A stretch of DNA of 64,000 nt, from the NCBI RefSeq assembly GCF_000194605.1, contig NC_015321.1, forward strand, positions 4,526,001-4,590,000, given 5' to 3'. Positions 33,492 through 42,081 of the stretch are shown in pieces. Within the stretch, counting starts at the first letter, position 1, and every line of letters starts with the position of its first letter. Under the pieces are notes generated by a model. The model ran no database searches, had not been told where the DNA came from, and saw nothing but the letters and a program-made list of their open reading frames with translations. The stretch is from Fluviicola taffensis DSM 16823. GTDB lineage: Bacteria > Bacteroidota > Bacteroidia > Flavobacteriales_D > Crocinitomicaceae. The translations under genes and the position numbers were made by a program.

Positions 33492-34538
33492 TTAATTGTT
33501 TTTTAAAAATTGTGTAATGTGATTTGCCAAAATTTCTGTTTCTACTAAAAATCCATCGTGACCAAAATCAGATTTTAGGCGAATAAGTCTCGCATTTGGC
33601 AATTGTTTGGTCAGTTCTTCCTGTTCTGTGATTGGAAACAATAAATCGGTGTCGATTCCAATGACCAAAGCAGGCATGAGGCATTTTCCCAAAACTTTTT
33701 CGTCTCTATTTCTAAAAACATTGTGCGAATCCATTGCTTTTGATAAAACCCAATAACTAAATGCATTGAAGCGATTTGCCAGCTTTTCTCCTTGGTACTT
33801 TTGATAGGAACTTGCTTTGAAGCTGTCGAATTTGGAATCAGTTTCTTCACTTTGTGTGATTTTATAACCTTCATACGTTCGGTAACTCAACATTCCAATC
33901 GCTCGAGCAGCTTTCAATCCTTCTATTCCGCCATTTTCTTGTTTGCTATAAAATGTTGAATCTGCTTGAATTGCCAATCTTTGGGCCTCATTAAATGCAA
34001 TACCAAATGGAGAATGCTTCAAGTTCGTTGCAATTGGGATAATGCTACCGATTTTCTCTGGAATTAGTAAAGCCCATTCTAAAAGCTGTTGTCCGCCCAA
34101 AGAAGCGCCAATCAAGGTGTGAATCCATTCGATTTTCAGTTCTTTCCTCACCAATTCCAATCCAAAAACCATGTCCCGAATGGTCAGAACTGGAAAAGAA
34201 TCAAACTGTTCTTCGAGTAATAAATCGGTACTCAAGGGACCAGTTGAACCGTAAGCGCTTCCTAGAACATTGACCGCAACGATGAAATATTCTGCTGGAT
34301 CAAAACATTTTCCTGCTCCAAATAATCCGCCCCACCATTCTTGTACACGGTGATTTCCCGTAAGCGCGTGGCATACCCAAACGACGTTTGATTGGTCTTC
34401 ATTCAGCTTTCCCCAAGTTTGATAAGCCAATGAGAGACTGGAAAGTACCTTTCCCGATTCTAATTGAAATTCGGATTTAGAAGAAAAAATAAACTGTGTT
34501 GGCTGCAAAAGCGAAGCCTTCGAATAAATTGTTGACAT
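33492..34538 (-). CDS. metX: Homoserine O-acetyltransferase
   Basis: 348 aa. Alpha/beta-hydrolase fold with LAYQTWGKLNEDQSNVVWVC, HALTGNHRVQEWWGGL (oxyanion region), GSAYGSTGPLS and nucleophile elbow GASLGGQQLLEW; Asp and His are in IGIDTDLLFP and FGHDGFL. It activates homoserine with acetyl-CoA (or succinyl-CoA) as first committed step of methionine synthesis. First gene of metX-hom-osmC-metZ. Its translation start is immediately preceded by the 3' arm of a pairing with an upstream poly-Cys ORF, and a SAM riboswitch lies further upstream. Confidence 0.93.
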   Translation of the reverse strand: MSTIYSKASLLQPTQFIFSSKSEFQLESGKVLSSLSLAYQTWGKLNEDQSNVVWVCHALTGNHRVQEWWGGLFGAGKCFDPAEYFIVAVNVLGSAYGSTGPLSTDLLLEEQFDSFPVLTIRDMVFGLELVRKELKIEWIHTLIGASLGGQQLLEWALLIPEKIGSIIPIATNLKHSPFGIAFNEAQRLAIQADSTFYSKQENGGIEGLKAARAIGMLSYRTYEGYKITQSEETDSKFDSFKASSYQKYQGEKLANRFNAFSYWVLSKAMDSHNVFRNRDEKVLGKCLMPALVIGIDTDLLFPITEQEELTKQLPNARLIRLKSDFGHDGFLVETEILANHITQFLKNN

Positions 34539-34539
34539 G

Positions 34540-34603
34540 AAATGTGTTGTGAAATATAAATTATTGAACTGAAAGAATTAACAACAGCAACAACAACACA
34601 TTT
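34540..34603 (-). promoter_or_regulatory. Long-range hairpin joining the poly-Cys uORF start to the metX start region
   Basis: On the minus strand AAATGTGTTGT (34603-34593, covering the uORF start codon and first Cys codons) is perfectly complementary to ACAACACATTT (34550-34540), which ends two bases before the metX ATG. Eleven base pairs, 42-base loop. The pairing would hide the metX initiation region, and a ribosome on the uORF would disrupt it. Confidence 0.7.
34578..34601 (-). CDS. Leader peptide uORF: Met followed by six cysteines
   Basis: ATG TGT TGT TGT TGC TGT TGT TAA, eight codons, 39 bases before metX. Six consecutive Cys codons by chance are very unlikely in this AT-rich genome. 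Poly-Cys upstream ORFs are known as cysteine-sensing attenuators in actinobacteria, and the same logic is proposed here: ribosomes slow on Cys codons when charged tRNA-Cys is low. Too short to be a functional protein. Confidence 0.72.
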   Translation of the reverse strand: MCCCCCC

Positions 34604-34629
34604 TCGTAAGAAGAGAAATAGATAAAGAC

Positions 34630-34645
34630 GACTCGAATTTGAGTC
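34630..34645 (-). promoter_or_regulatory. Hairpin between SAM riboswitch and the poly-Cys uORF
   Basis: GACTC (34645-34641, minus strand) and GAGTC (34634-34630) form a 5-bp stem with loop AAATTC, followed by a pyrimidine-rich tract toward 34605. It may be the expression-platform terminator of the SAM riboswitch; the T tract is weak. Confidence 0.4.
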
Positions 34646-34719
34646 TGAAGTTCGGATTTGAATGTTTCGCACTTTTCATAAACGCCATTTTTATATTCGT
34701 CTGACTGCAACATGCATCA

Positions 34720-34835
34720 AACTCGGAAGTTGGCACCGGTTTTCCAATCCACCCGAACTATTCGGAAGAACTTAAAGTTGGTTGCCAGAGGGTCAAAAAG
34801 TCCGTCTCTCGCCTCTTCTGTATAAACTAGTTGTA
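34720..34835 (-). ncRNA. SAM riboswitch (S-box type) of the metX operon
   Basis: Minus-strand core: AGAGGCGAGAGACGGAC, then GACCCTCTGGCAACC (AGAGG pairs with CCTCT), a hairpin CCGAATAGTTCGG (about 34764-34752), and TTGG...GGTGCCAACTTCC, the typical GCAACC and GGTGCCAA signatures of the S-box (SAM-I) class. Position upstream of metX fits repression of methionine synthesis by S-adenosylmethionine. The exact boundaries, and the P1 stem in particular, are approximate. Confidence 0.75.
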
Positions 34836-34856
34836 TTCTCGCTTAGAATTACGGTA

Positions 34857-34887
34857 CAAATGTTCTAAAAATAAATGGATAAATCAA
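34857..34887 (-). promoter_or_regulatory. Promoter of the methionine operon: TTG-N20-AACATTTG
   Basis: On the minus strand TTG (34887-34885), 20-base spacer, AACATTTG (34864-34857), one mismatch to TAnnTTTG. It would start transcription just before the riboswitch. Confidence 0.5.
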
Positions 34888-34989
34888 AATTTCTTGAGAA
34901 AAAAATGAAAATAACTGGAATACCAAGAAGTGGATTGTTCTAATTCTTGTAGATGATTTTAACAGTTTTCGCTTAGTATGAATTCGTTG

Positions 34990-35241
34990 GAAAATAGACT
35001 CATGTCTATCCGTCTTTTGGAGTGGAGATTTGTTGGTTATAAACTGAAATAGTTACTGTTCCCTATCAAGACTGTTTCAATACTCCGAAAGATTTGAGGA
35101 AGAATCATCCCCTTAAACGCCCAATTATACTGGCGAATAGACTCATGTCTATCTGTCTTTTTGAGTCGAAGTTGTTGGGCTTAGAATCGCTATTTTACCA
35201 ATCGCTCTTGAAAACCATTTTTAACACTCCGAAATATTCAC
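34990..35241. repeat. Diverged direct repeat of the sdaA 3' flank
   Basis: Two units, about 34990-35099 and 35133-35241, share AATAGACTCATGTCTATC plus TGTCTTTT/CGTCTTTT and end in AACACTCCGAAATATTC versus CAATACTCCGAAAGATTT. The second unit runs into the last codons of sdaA; the first carries a pseudo-copy of that end (minus strand reading NLSEY-stop against the real NISEC-stop). Each contains the hairpin ATAGACTCATGTCTAT (34994-35009 and 35137-35152). The stretch 34888-34989 has no gene that I can support. Confidence 0.7.
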
Positions 35242-36645
35242 GGAAATATTCGTCGCTAATCCTCCATCGGATGTTTCTTTGTACTTTGAATTCATGTCCA
35301 AAGCAGTTTCCCACATCGTTTTAATCACTCCATCCAACGAAACTTTTGCCGTATCCGGATCTCCCTGCAAAGCCAACTGACAAGCTGTAATTGCTTTAAT
35401 TGCTCCCATCGTATTTCGTTCGATACATGGAATTTGAACCAATCCACCAATCGGGTCACAAGTTAATCCTAAATGATGTTCCATGGCAATTTCCGCAGCC
35501 ATCATTGCTTGATTTGGGCTTCCCCCCAAGCATTCTGTCAAAGCAGCAGCAGCCATTGCAGATGAAACGCCAATTTCGGCCTGACAACCACCCATGGCAG
35601 CCGATATCGTAGATCGTTTTTTGAAAATACTTCCGATTTCCGCAGCTACTGTCATGAAGCGAATGATGTCTTTCTCTTCTGTTCCTCCCGCAAAGCAAAC
35701 GTAATACATCATCACCGCAGGAATAACTCCCGAAGCTCCATTTGTTGGTGCAGTAACAACTCGCCCAAATGCGGCATTCTCTTCATTTACAGAAAGAGCA
35801 AAACAACTCACCCAATTCAAAGTGTTCTGGAAAATATTACTCGTAGCTTGAATTTGTCTGATGAAATCTTTGGAATCTTTACAAGCAATTCCGTTCAATA
35901 AACGTCTGCTCATTTCATACGCCCGTCTCTTTACGTTTAATCCTCCAGGAAGTGTTCCTTCTGTATTTACGCCTCTGAAGACGCAATCACGCATAACATT
36001 CCAAATTTCCAAACATCCAGCAATTGTTTCTTCCTGAGTTCTCCAAGTCAATTCGTTTCGCAATACAATTTCAGAGATGCTAACACCTTGCTCTTCACAA
36101 TATCTTTTAAGGTCAGCAGCTGTTTCAATAGGAAATGGTAACTGAGCTGAATCGGATAAAGTAAGTTCCTCTTCGCCTTCTTTTACTACAAATCCTCCAC
36201 CAACGGAATAATAAGTATGAGATTCTTGAAATCCATCCATCATGGTAATAGAAAGTGTCAATGCATTGGGATGTCCAGGAAGTGATTTATCGAAATGGAA
36301 AATCAAATCTGTTTCGGGATCAAAAGTGATGACTTGTTCTCCGCAAATTTCGAGTGTTTTTGTTTGATGAATCTTCCCAAATTTAGGATTGATTGTATTT
36401 ACCTCAATGGTAACAGGATCTTCACCCATCAATCCTAAAAGAACGGCAATATCTGTACCATGTCCTTTCCCAGTTTTAGCTAAAGAACCATACAAATCCA
36501 CATGAATTCGCTTGATTTCTTTAATTCCAGGTTTTACTTTATAGAGATTTATAAATTGTTGAGCTGCTCTCCAAGGTCCCATTGTATGCGAGCTTGAAGG
36601 ACCAACTCCGATCTTGAATATATCAAAAACACTAATTTGTTCCAT
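35221..36645 (-). CDS. sdaA: L-serine ammonia-lyase (single-chain, iron-sulfur type)
   Basis: 474 aa. The beta domain starts [20 protein letters not shown], with GPSSSHT, and the alpha domain carries [40 protein letters not shown] and [20 protein letters not shown]. The cysteines of GGCQAE, LTCDP and IPCIER bind the 4Fe-4S cluster, as in SdaA. Normal full length with both domains. It deaminates serine to pyruvate in the cytoplasm. The upstream -7 element leaves a leader of about 50 bases. Confidence 0.95.
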   Translation of the reverse strand: MEQISVFDIFKIGVGPSSSHTMGPWRAAQQFINLYKVKPGIKEIKRIHVDLYGSLAKTGKGHGTDIAVLLGLMGEDPVTIEVNTINPKFGKIHQTKTLEICGEQVITFDPETDLIFHFDKSLPGHPNALTLSITMMDGFQESHTYYSVGGGFVVKEGEEELTLSDSAQLPFPIETAADLKRYCEEQGVSISEIVLRNELTWRTQEETIAGCLEIWNVMRDCVFRGVNTEGTLPGGLNVKRRAYEMSRRLLNGIACKDSKDFIRQIQATSNIFQNTLNWVSCFALSVNEENAAFGRVVTAPTNGASGVIPAVMMYYVCFAGGTEEKDIIRFMTVAAEIGSIFKKRSTISAAMGGCQAEIGVSSAMAAAALTECLGGSPNQAMMAAEIAMEHHLGLTCDPIGGLVQIPCIERNTMGAIKAITACQLALQGDPDTAKVSLDGVIKTMWETALDMNSKYKETSDGGLATNISVNISEC

Positions 36646-36700
36646 TGGGGTGAATTTACTGAAGCAAGATTAAGCAAAGATTCTACTTTCACAGCTTCTG

Positions 36701-36708
36701 CAAAGGTA
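36701..36708 (-). promoter_or_regulatory. -7 promoter element TACCTTTG upstream of sdaA
   Basis: CAAAGGTA on the + strand, exact TAnnTTTG match 55 bases upstream of the sdaA ATG. No -33 TTG at the right distance. Confidence 0.4.
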
Positions 36709-36857
36709 AGTTTTCATGCCGATATTGTTAAGAATTCAGGATTAAATGACTATAAATTTATATCCACTTCGTGGATAACATATCAGAAGCTGTGCTTCTT
36801 CCCTCAGAACACGCCTTACAGGCTTTCCTTAGTCTTCAATCAGCTTTAGCTGATTTC

Positions 36858-37622
36858 TTATCTCACAAAAACCCATTCAGTTGGGGAAGATTGCTTTTCA
36901 TCGTAAGTATAACCATCCACATTGTAAGCTTTCAAGTCTTCCGAGTGTTTCAAATCATTTTGAATGATATAGCGAGCCATTGCACCACGCGCATGCTTTG
37001 CGAAAATCATAATCATTTTATACTCTCCATTTTTAAATTCTTTGAAAACAGGAGTAACAACCGGATTCTTTACTTTTTTCCAAAGAATTGCTTTATTGTA
37101 TTCTGCAGAAGCTAAATTGATAATCGCCTCCCCTTTTTCGGTTTCTTTCAGAAGTGATTTCGTCAATTTATCTCCCCAAAATTGGTACAAACCAGTAACT
37201 CCTTCTTTGATTTCTAATCTCGTTCCCATTTCCAAACGATAGGGGTGAATTAAGTCCATCGGTTTCAAAAGGCCGTACATTCCTGATAAAATACGCAAGT
37301 TTTGTTGTGCATTTTCCAATTCCTTTTCAGAAAGTGTTTCAGCATTCAATGCTTTGTAAACTTCACCTGTAAACAAAAAAGCCGCTGGTTTCACATCCTC
37401 TGTTGGAGTTTCTGAAAGATGCCACGCTTTATTCCTATTCACGTTTAGCTCTGCAATATCTTTTGAAACGTGCATCAATTCCATGATATCTTTCACTTTC
37501 ATTTTTTTCAACTTCCCAACAAGTGTCTTCGCTTCTTTCGAAAAGATAGGTTGGGTGTAATTAAATGATGAAATCTGACAATTTTCATTGATCGATTTTG
37601 CAGGAGAAATGAGAACTTTCAT
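36858..37622 (-). CDS. yaaA: Peroxide stress protein YaaA
   Basis: 254 aa from the ATG at 37622. A TTG start seven codons upstream falls in the promoter element and is not used here. MKVLISPAKSINENC is the invariant YaaA N-terminus, AFLFTGEVYKALNA and ILSGMYGLLKPMDLIHPYRL with EMGTRL and NLASAEYNKAI are the other conserved blocks. YaaA/DUF328 lowers free iron and protects DNA during peroxide stress in E. coli. Size is normal. Confidence 0.95.
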   Translation of the reverse strand: MKVLISPAKSINENCQISSFNYTQPIFSKEAKTLVGKLKKMKVKDIMELMHVSKDIAELNVNRNKAWHLSETPTEDVKPAAFLFTGEVYKALNAETLSEKELENAQQNLRILSGMYGLLKPMDLIHPYRLEMGTRLEIKEGVTGLYQFWGDKLTKSLLKETEKGEAIINLASAEYNKAILWKKVKNPVVTPVFKEFKNGEYKMIMIFAKHARGAMARYIIQNDLKHSEDLKAYNVDGYTYDEKQSSPTEWVFVR

Positions 37623-37640
37623 ACGTGAATTTACTTTGCC

Positions 37641-37648
37641 CAAAAATA
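37641..37648 (-). promoter_or_regulatory. -7 promoter element TATTTTTG upstream of yaaA
   Basis: CAAAAATA on the + strand, exact match, 18 bases before the yaaA ATG. Confidence 0.5.
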
Positions 37649-37692
37649 CGTTGAAAAAAGGGAATTGGTTTTATGAAAATAACTTGAATAAA

Positions 37693-37728
37693 TAAAAAAA
37701 TCGCCTCAAGTTTTATCTCAAGACGATT
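37693..37728 (-). terminator. Rho-independent terminator after the T9SS type B protein
   Basis: Minus strand AATCGTCTTGAG (37728-37717) pairs with CTTGAGGCGATT (37710-37699) through 12 positions including G-T wobbles, loop ATAAAA, then a T tract (37700-37694). Confidence 0.8.
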
Positions 37729-37751
37729 CCTTCATTCCTTATTGAATCTAA

Positions 37752-40700
37752 TTATTTGATGAGTACTACATGACCGCCTAATTCAACTTTTTTGTCGTTT
37801 GATCTGCTTTTTACTTTTATTTTCCAACTGTATGTTCCATCCATTGTTGTTTGTCCATCAAATGTTCCATCCCAACCAACTTCATAATCTAGAGACTCAA
37901 AGACAAGTTGTCCCCAACGGTTAAATATTTGAAGATGATAACTTTTTACATCAAAACCAGAAGTCAAAACAGGTTTAAAAACATGATTAAATTCATCTCC
38001 ATCTGGAGAAAATGCATTTGGAACATAGTAAATCAAATCTTCTTTCACTTGAACTGTTTTAGATACAGTATCCGTACAGCCATCACTATTTATTGCAACC
38101 AATATCACTTCGTAATATCCAGCCTCGACCCCAGGGAATTCATGTGTTGGGTTTTCCAAATTACTGTACGATCCATCTGAAAAATCCCATTGATAGTCTA
38201 CCGCTCCATAAGAGTCATTGAAGAAATTCACAAAGGTATTCGATGTTTCAACTACATCTGGGGTTAAATTAAATCCTGCAATTGGATTCGGATAAACACA
38301 CAATAAATTAGACTGTGTTCCTGTATTTGTACATCCTTCTGGCGTAAAAACAGTCAGTGTTACATCATAACATCCTGGATTCATTAATTCAAGATTAATA
38401 GAACCACAACCAAAGTATTGAGATCCATCAGACAAAGTCCATTGACAATCATTCAAATTTCCTGTAGACTGATTGGTCAATGTTGTAATCAAAGGAGAAC
38501 ATCCTGCAAGATTCGTAGCAGAGAAATTAATCTGTGGAGTTGGAACAACTGTAACATGAATCACATCTGTATTTTTACACCCATTTACATCAGTACCAAT
38601 AACAGTATAATTCGATGTGTTTTGAGGTACAAATGCAACTCCATCAGTTACAGAATTATCCCAAACATAACTCACAGCGCCTTGTCCATTCAAAGTAGTT
38701 GAAAACCCTTCACAAACAGGATAATCAATACCCGCAGAAACAATTGGCAAATCCCAAACTCTCACTAAAATAGTATTACCTACTGCATTCGTACATCCAG
38801 AAATAGAACTTTCTTGTACAGAAATCAATTGATAATTAAAATCTCCTGCCACATTTGTTGGAACCGAAATAGTTGCTTGTCCAGTATTGGAAGAAATGGT
38901 TTGATTTGCTCCACCATTCAAAGAATACGTAAAGATGAAAGGTGCAACTCCGTTCAATCCTTGAAAAGTAACAACAGGTTGGGGTTCATTTAAACACAAA
39001 CTAACAGCTCCAGCAATAGTTGCCGTTGGAAGCGGGTTAATGATAATTGTTGCAGTACCTGCTTGATTCGCTGAACACGCCGTAGAAGATGCATCCTGAA
39101 CACTAATCAACTGATACACGAAATTTCCAACAACATTTGTAGGGGCATTAATCGTAGCATTGTTAGATCCTGCTGGTGTAGATACCGTTTGAGGAGCTCC
39201 TCCATTTAATGTATAAGTAAATGTATATGGTCCTACTGTATTTCCACCTGTAAAAGTTACCTGTGGCTGATTCGAGAATTGACAAATCGTTACATCTCCA
39301 GCGATTGTTGCTGTTGGCAAATCATTCACAACAACCGTTACAGAACCTTGCTGCAGATTCAAACAAGTAGTTGAACTCGCATCTTGAACACTAATCAAAT
39401 CATAGACATGTGAACCAGGAACATTCGTAGGGATAGAAATTGTAGCCACTCCAGCAGCATTTGAAACGACCTGGATGGCAGCACCATTGTTATACGAATA
39501 GCTGAATGTATAAGGAGCAGTTCCGTTAGCTCCTGTAAAAGTAACCGTTGGCTGAGGGGAATTTAAACAAAGTGTTGTATTCCCTGTAATTGTTGCTGTT
39601 GGCAATGGATTTACTGTCACAATTCGACTATCCGTATTAATACATCCTTGAGCGCTTGTACCTGTTGCAGTATAGGTTGTTACACCAAGAGGTGGGGTTA
39701 CACTCGAACCATTAGCAGGAACACCTTGATCCCAACCATAATTAGCTGCAGTTCCAGTTGCTGTAAGTGTAACCTGAGCTCCATCACAAACTGCAATATC
39801 ATTTCCTGCATTTACTGTTGGAAGCGCATTTACTGTTACTGTTGTGGTTGTTGGTAAATAACAAGGAACTGACGGTGTAAAAGTGATCGTATATAACTGA
39901 CTCGTTGTCGTTGTACTCGTAGATAAATCTAAAACACCTGTATTTGCATTAATATTCATTGTTGCAGGTGCAATACTATAAGCTCCAGCTAATGGAGTAG
40001 AAAGTGTTGCTGACGGATCAGCTGCATCGATACAATAAGCTGGATTTGGATAAGATACGGTATAAACATTCGCTGGATTTACTGTCACAAGAACTTGATC
40101 AGTTGCTGGACAACCATTCAAACCAATTCCATTAACAGTATATGTTTGTGTAGTTGCAGGAGTAAATGGAACACCATCGACACCACCGTTGTCCCAAACA
40201 AAATTTGTTCCAGTAACTCCTGCCAATGTGACACTTCCTCCAGCACAAACTGTTTGATCTAGCCCTCCATTGATAAAAGGAGTTAAAATTGTTACCGTTA
40301 AAGGAGCAGATTGACATAAAAGAACTCCATTTGGATCATATAATCCAGCTACAATAACTGTGTCACTATATATTGGAATCGTAATCGTATTTGAAGAAGG
40401 TGTATTACTTCCTGGGATATCCCAGCCAACATTTGTTGTTAAGCAAGGTCCCGCGTTTATGAAGATATTATCCAATCCCCAGTTATCACAACATCCACCA
40501 GATGAATTTACTTGAATCCATCGGAACATCGTGTTTGTAGTGGTAGCACCAGGAGGAATTGGAATAGAGAAATTACTCCAATTTGTATAAGCAGTAGCAC
40601 CGTTGATAGAGTTATTTCCACCAGGGTTTGCTGGGAGTTGGAATCCCCATGGACTAAAATACACAAACTCAATCCAAGTTGCTCCGCCATCAATACTGTA

Positions 40701-41117
40701 TTGAATCGAAACTCCTTCATCTTGTTCGTCTGGTCCTTCACAAGGCACACCTCCTCCTTGAACGGCGTATTTCATATCAAAGTCGATGGTCCCCCCTGAA
40801 CAAACATCAAAATTATCACTTGTAATTTGTGGTGTTCCAGCCGCAGTTGAAGCCCAAAAATAAGGTGTGTTATCCAATGAATTTCCACATAGAACACCAT
40901 AGTTGGCAGTTCCTGAAGTAGACCAACCAGCTGGAAGCGCATTATTGTTGAAATCAAAAGCTTGGTTTGCCTGCGTTACTGTTCCAGTAGCAGTTAAAGT
41001 AATTGAAGTCCCTGGACAAACCTGAAGAGGGTTGGGACCCGCGATCGTGACAGTGCACGTTTGTGAAAATCCGGTTATAGAACCTAATAAACACATTAAA
41101 AACAAGATTGTTTTCAT
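37752..41117 (-). CDS. Giant secreted adhesin-like protein with T9SS type B (gliding-motility-associated) C-terminal domain
   Basis: 1121 aa. Signal peptide 1-19 (...GSITGFS/Q). Residues ~60-230 look like a carbohydrate/jelly-roll type region with Cys (WSTSGTANYGVLCGNSLDNT, GGCCDNWGLDNIFINAGPC). A series of Ig-like/PKD-like repeats follows: NAGNDIAVCDGAQVTLT; ATITGNTTLCLNSPQPTVTF; ATIAGDVTICQFSNQPQV; ATIAGAVSLCLNEPQPVV; and similar, each about 90-100 residues with one conserved Cys. PKD domains lie near 890-1030, and the tail VPNAFSPDGDEFNHVFKPV ... FNRWGQLVFESL ... GTYSWKIKV is the type B sorting domain. Likely cell-surface adhesin. A terminator follows. Confidence 0.92.
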   Translation of the reverse strand: MKTILFLMCLLGSITGFSQTCTVTIAGPNPLQVCPGTSITLTATGTVTQANQAFDFNNNALPAGWSTSGTANYGVLCGNSLDNTPYFWASTAAGTPQITSDNFDVCSGGTIDFDMKYAVQGGGVPCEGPDEQDEGVSIQYSIDGGATWIEFVYFSPWGFQLPANPGGNNSINGATAYTNWSNFSIPIPPGATTTNTMFRWIQVNSSGGCCDNWGLDNIFINAGPCLTTNVGWDIPGSNTPSSNTITIPIYSDTVIVAGLYDPNGVLLCQSAPLTVTILTPFINGGLDQTVCAGGSVTLAGVTGTNFVWDNGGVDGVPFTPATTQTYTVNGIGLNGCPATDQVLVTVNPANVYTVSYPNPAYCIDAADPSATLSTPLAGAYSIAPATMNINANTGVLDLSTSTTTTSQLYTITFTPSVPCYLPTTTTVTVNALPTVNAGNDIAVCDGAQVTLTATGTAANYGWDQGVPANGSSVTPPLGVTTYTATGTSAQGCINTDSRIVTVNPLPTATITGNTTLCLNSPQPTVTFTGANGTAPYTFSYSYNNGAAIQVVSNAAGVATISIPTNVPGSHVYDLISVQDASSTTCLNLQQGSVTVVVNDLPTATIAGDVTICQFSNQPQVTFTGGNTVGPYTFTYTLNGGAPQTVSTPAGSNNATINAPTNVVGNFVYQLISVQDASSTACSANQAGTATIIINPLPTATIAGAVSLCLNEPQPVVTFQGLNGVAPFIFTYSLNGGANQTISSNTGQATISVPTNVAGDFNYQLISVQESSISGCTNAVGNTILVRVWDLPIVSAGIDYPVCEGFSTTLNGQGAVSYVWDNSVTDGVAFVPQNTSNYTVIGTDVNGCKNTDVIHVTVVPTPQINFSATNLAGCSPLITTLTNQSTGNLNDCQWTLSDGSQYFGCGSINLELMNPGCYDVTLTVFTPEGCTNTGTQSNLLCVYPNPIAGFNLTPDVVETSNTFVNFFNDSYGAVDYQWDFSDGSYSNLENPTHEFPGVEAGYYEVILVAINSDGCTDTVSKTVQVKEDLIYYVPNAFSPDGDEFNHVFKPVLTSGFDVKSYHLQIFNRWGQLVFESLDYEVGWDGTFDGQTTMDGTYSWKIKVKSRSNDKKVELGGHVVLIK

Positions 41118-41179
41118 GGTAGTAAGTAAAAAAGTGTTAGTAAAATCTAAATCAATTAAGTTTCAATCTGCGTAGAGCA

Positions 41180-41602
41180 TCATTCAACCACCAAGTTTTC
41201 AATTTTTAATTGCTGAAAATGCCAAGCTCCAGAAAAATTAGGATTTTGCAGATAGACTTTCGTCTTGTCATTTGTTCCACAATTAGCAGTAAAAATTTGA
41301 TTTGGAGATAAACTTTGATAATATAAGCTCTCATCACTTCCATTGCACCCTGCACATCCTTCTTCAAATTGAACAACGATATTAAAACCTACATGTAGAT
41401 TTGTATTCGTTAGATTTTCAATTTTCAAAAAAGCGAATTCATAGGGTTGTTTTCCTGATTCAACATCACACGGGCCTTCAACATAGGAAATTTTAAGTTC
41501 GGGAGTAGTAATCAGCGTAAGCTCTTCTTGAGAATACGCTGCAGAGCCAAAAAGTAAGCTTAGTGCAATACCTTTCGCTACCTTGATAGGATCTTTTATC
41601 AT
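41180..41602 (-). CDS. Exported protein of unknown function
   Basis: 140 aa. Signal peptide about 1-24 (SAAYS/Q). The mature part has an even number of Cys (GPCDVES, EGCAGCNGSDESL, TANCGTND), consistent with disulfides outside the cytoplasm, and beta-strand character (HVGFNIVVQFE). It precedes the T9SS giant protein by 62 bases on the same strand, so the two may form one transcription unit. No family recognised. The 41603-42081 stretch upstream is AT-rich without a credible gene. Confidence 0.7.
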   Translation of the reverse strand: MIKDPIKVAKGIALSLLFGSAAYSQEELTLITTPELKISYVEGPCDVESGKQPYEFAFLKIENLTNTNLHVGFNIVVQFEEGCAGCNGSDESLYYQSLSPNQIFTANCGTNDKTKVYLQNPNFSGAWHFQQLKIENLVVE

Positions 41603-42081
41603 AATCTAACTTTTAGTAGTAAAATTCATTTAATGAATAAATGAATGATAATTAATGTGTAGTTTGTAAGTAGGACTCAATTTTCACTTTGGTAATTTGA
41701 ATCCCCTTATCTATAAAACGAATCATTTACCGAAAGAGCTTGTTAACTTTAACATTAATCAGGATTCATTTAATATTCTAGCAGTTTGATCGAATATTAA
41801 CATTTAGTAAACTTTTACTGATAAAAAAATTAAATATCAAGCATTTAAATGAATTCAACACTATTAAGGTTTGATTCATTGGATTGCGGAAAAAGCACTG
41901 AGAGAGCGTGATATTTAGATTAGAAGGTATCTAGAGAATCATCCAAAGAAATCACTCATTCAGAATTGGATGTCAAATAGTATCAATTTTAAGGCAGAAC
42001 AAGACAGCCTTCATTATAAATAGTAGGGCAGATTACTTCCTATGGAATAAAAATGGGGTGCGAGCTAATATACTATCAAAA
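41603..42081. other. Intergenic region, 479 bp, no gene seen
   Basis: AT-rich, with small dyads such as ATTCATTTAATGAAT near 41630 and AATATTCTAGCAGTTTGATCG near 41775. No promoter matching TAnnTTTG, terminator or open frame worth reporting. It probably carries the promoter of the 41180-41602 gene. Confidence 0.5.

Noticed and set aside
34460-34672. A 70-codon frame reading KCVVVAVVN through the same region as the poly-Cys uORF
   Set aside because: It overlaps the metX start region in another frame and has no family features; the in-frame Met-Cys6-stop reading is far more specific.
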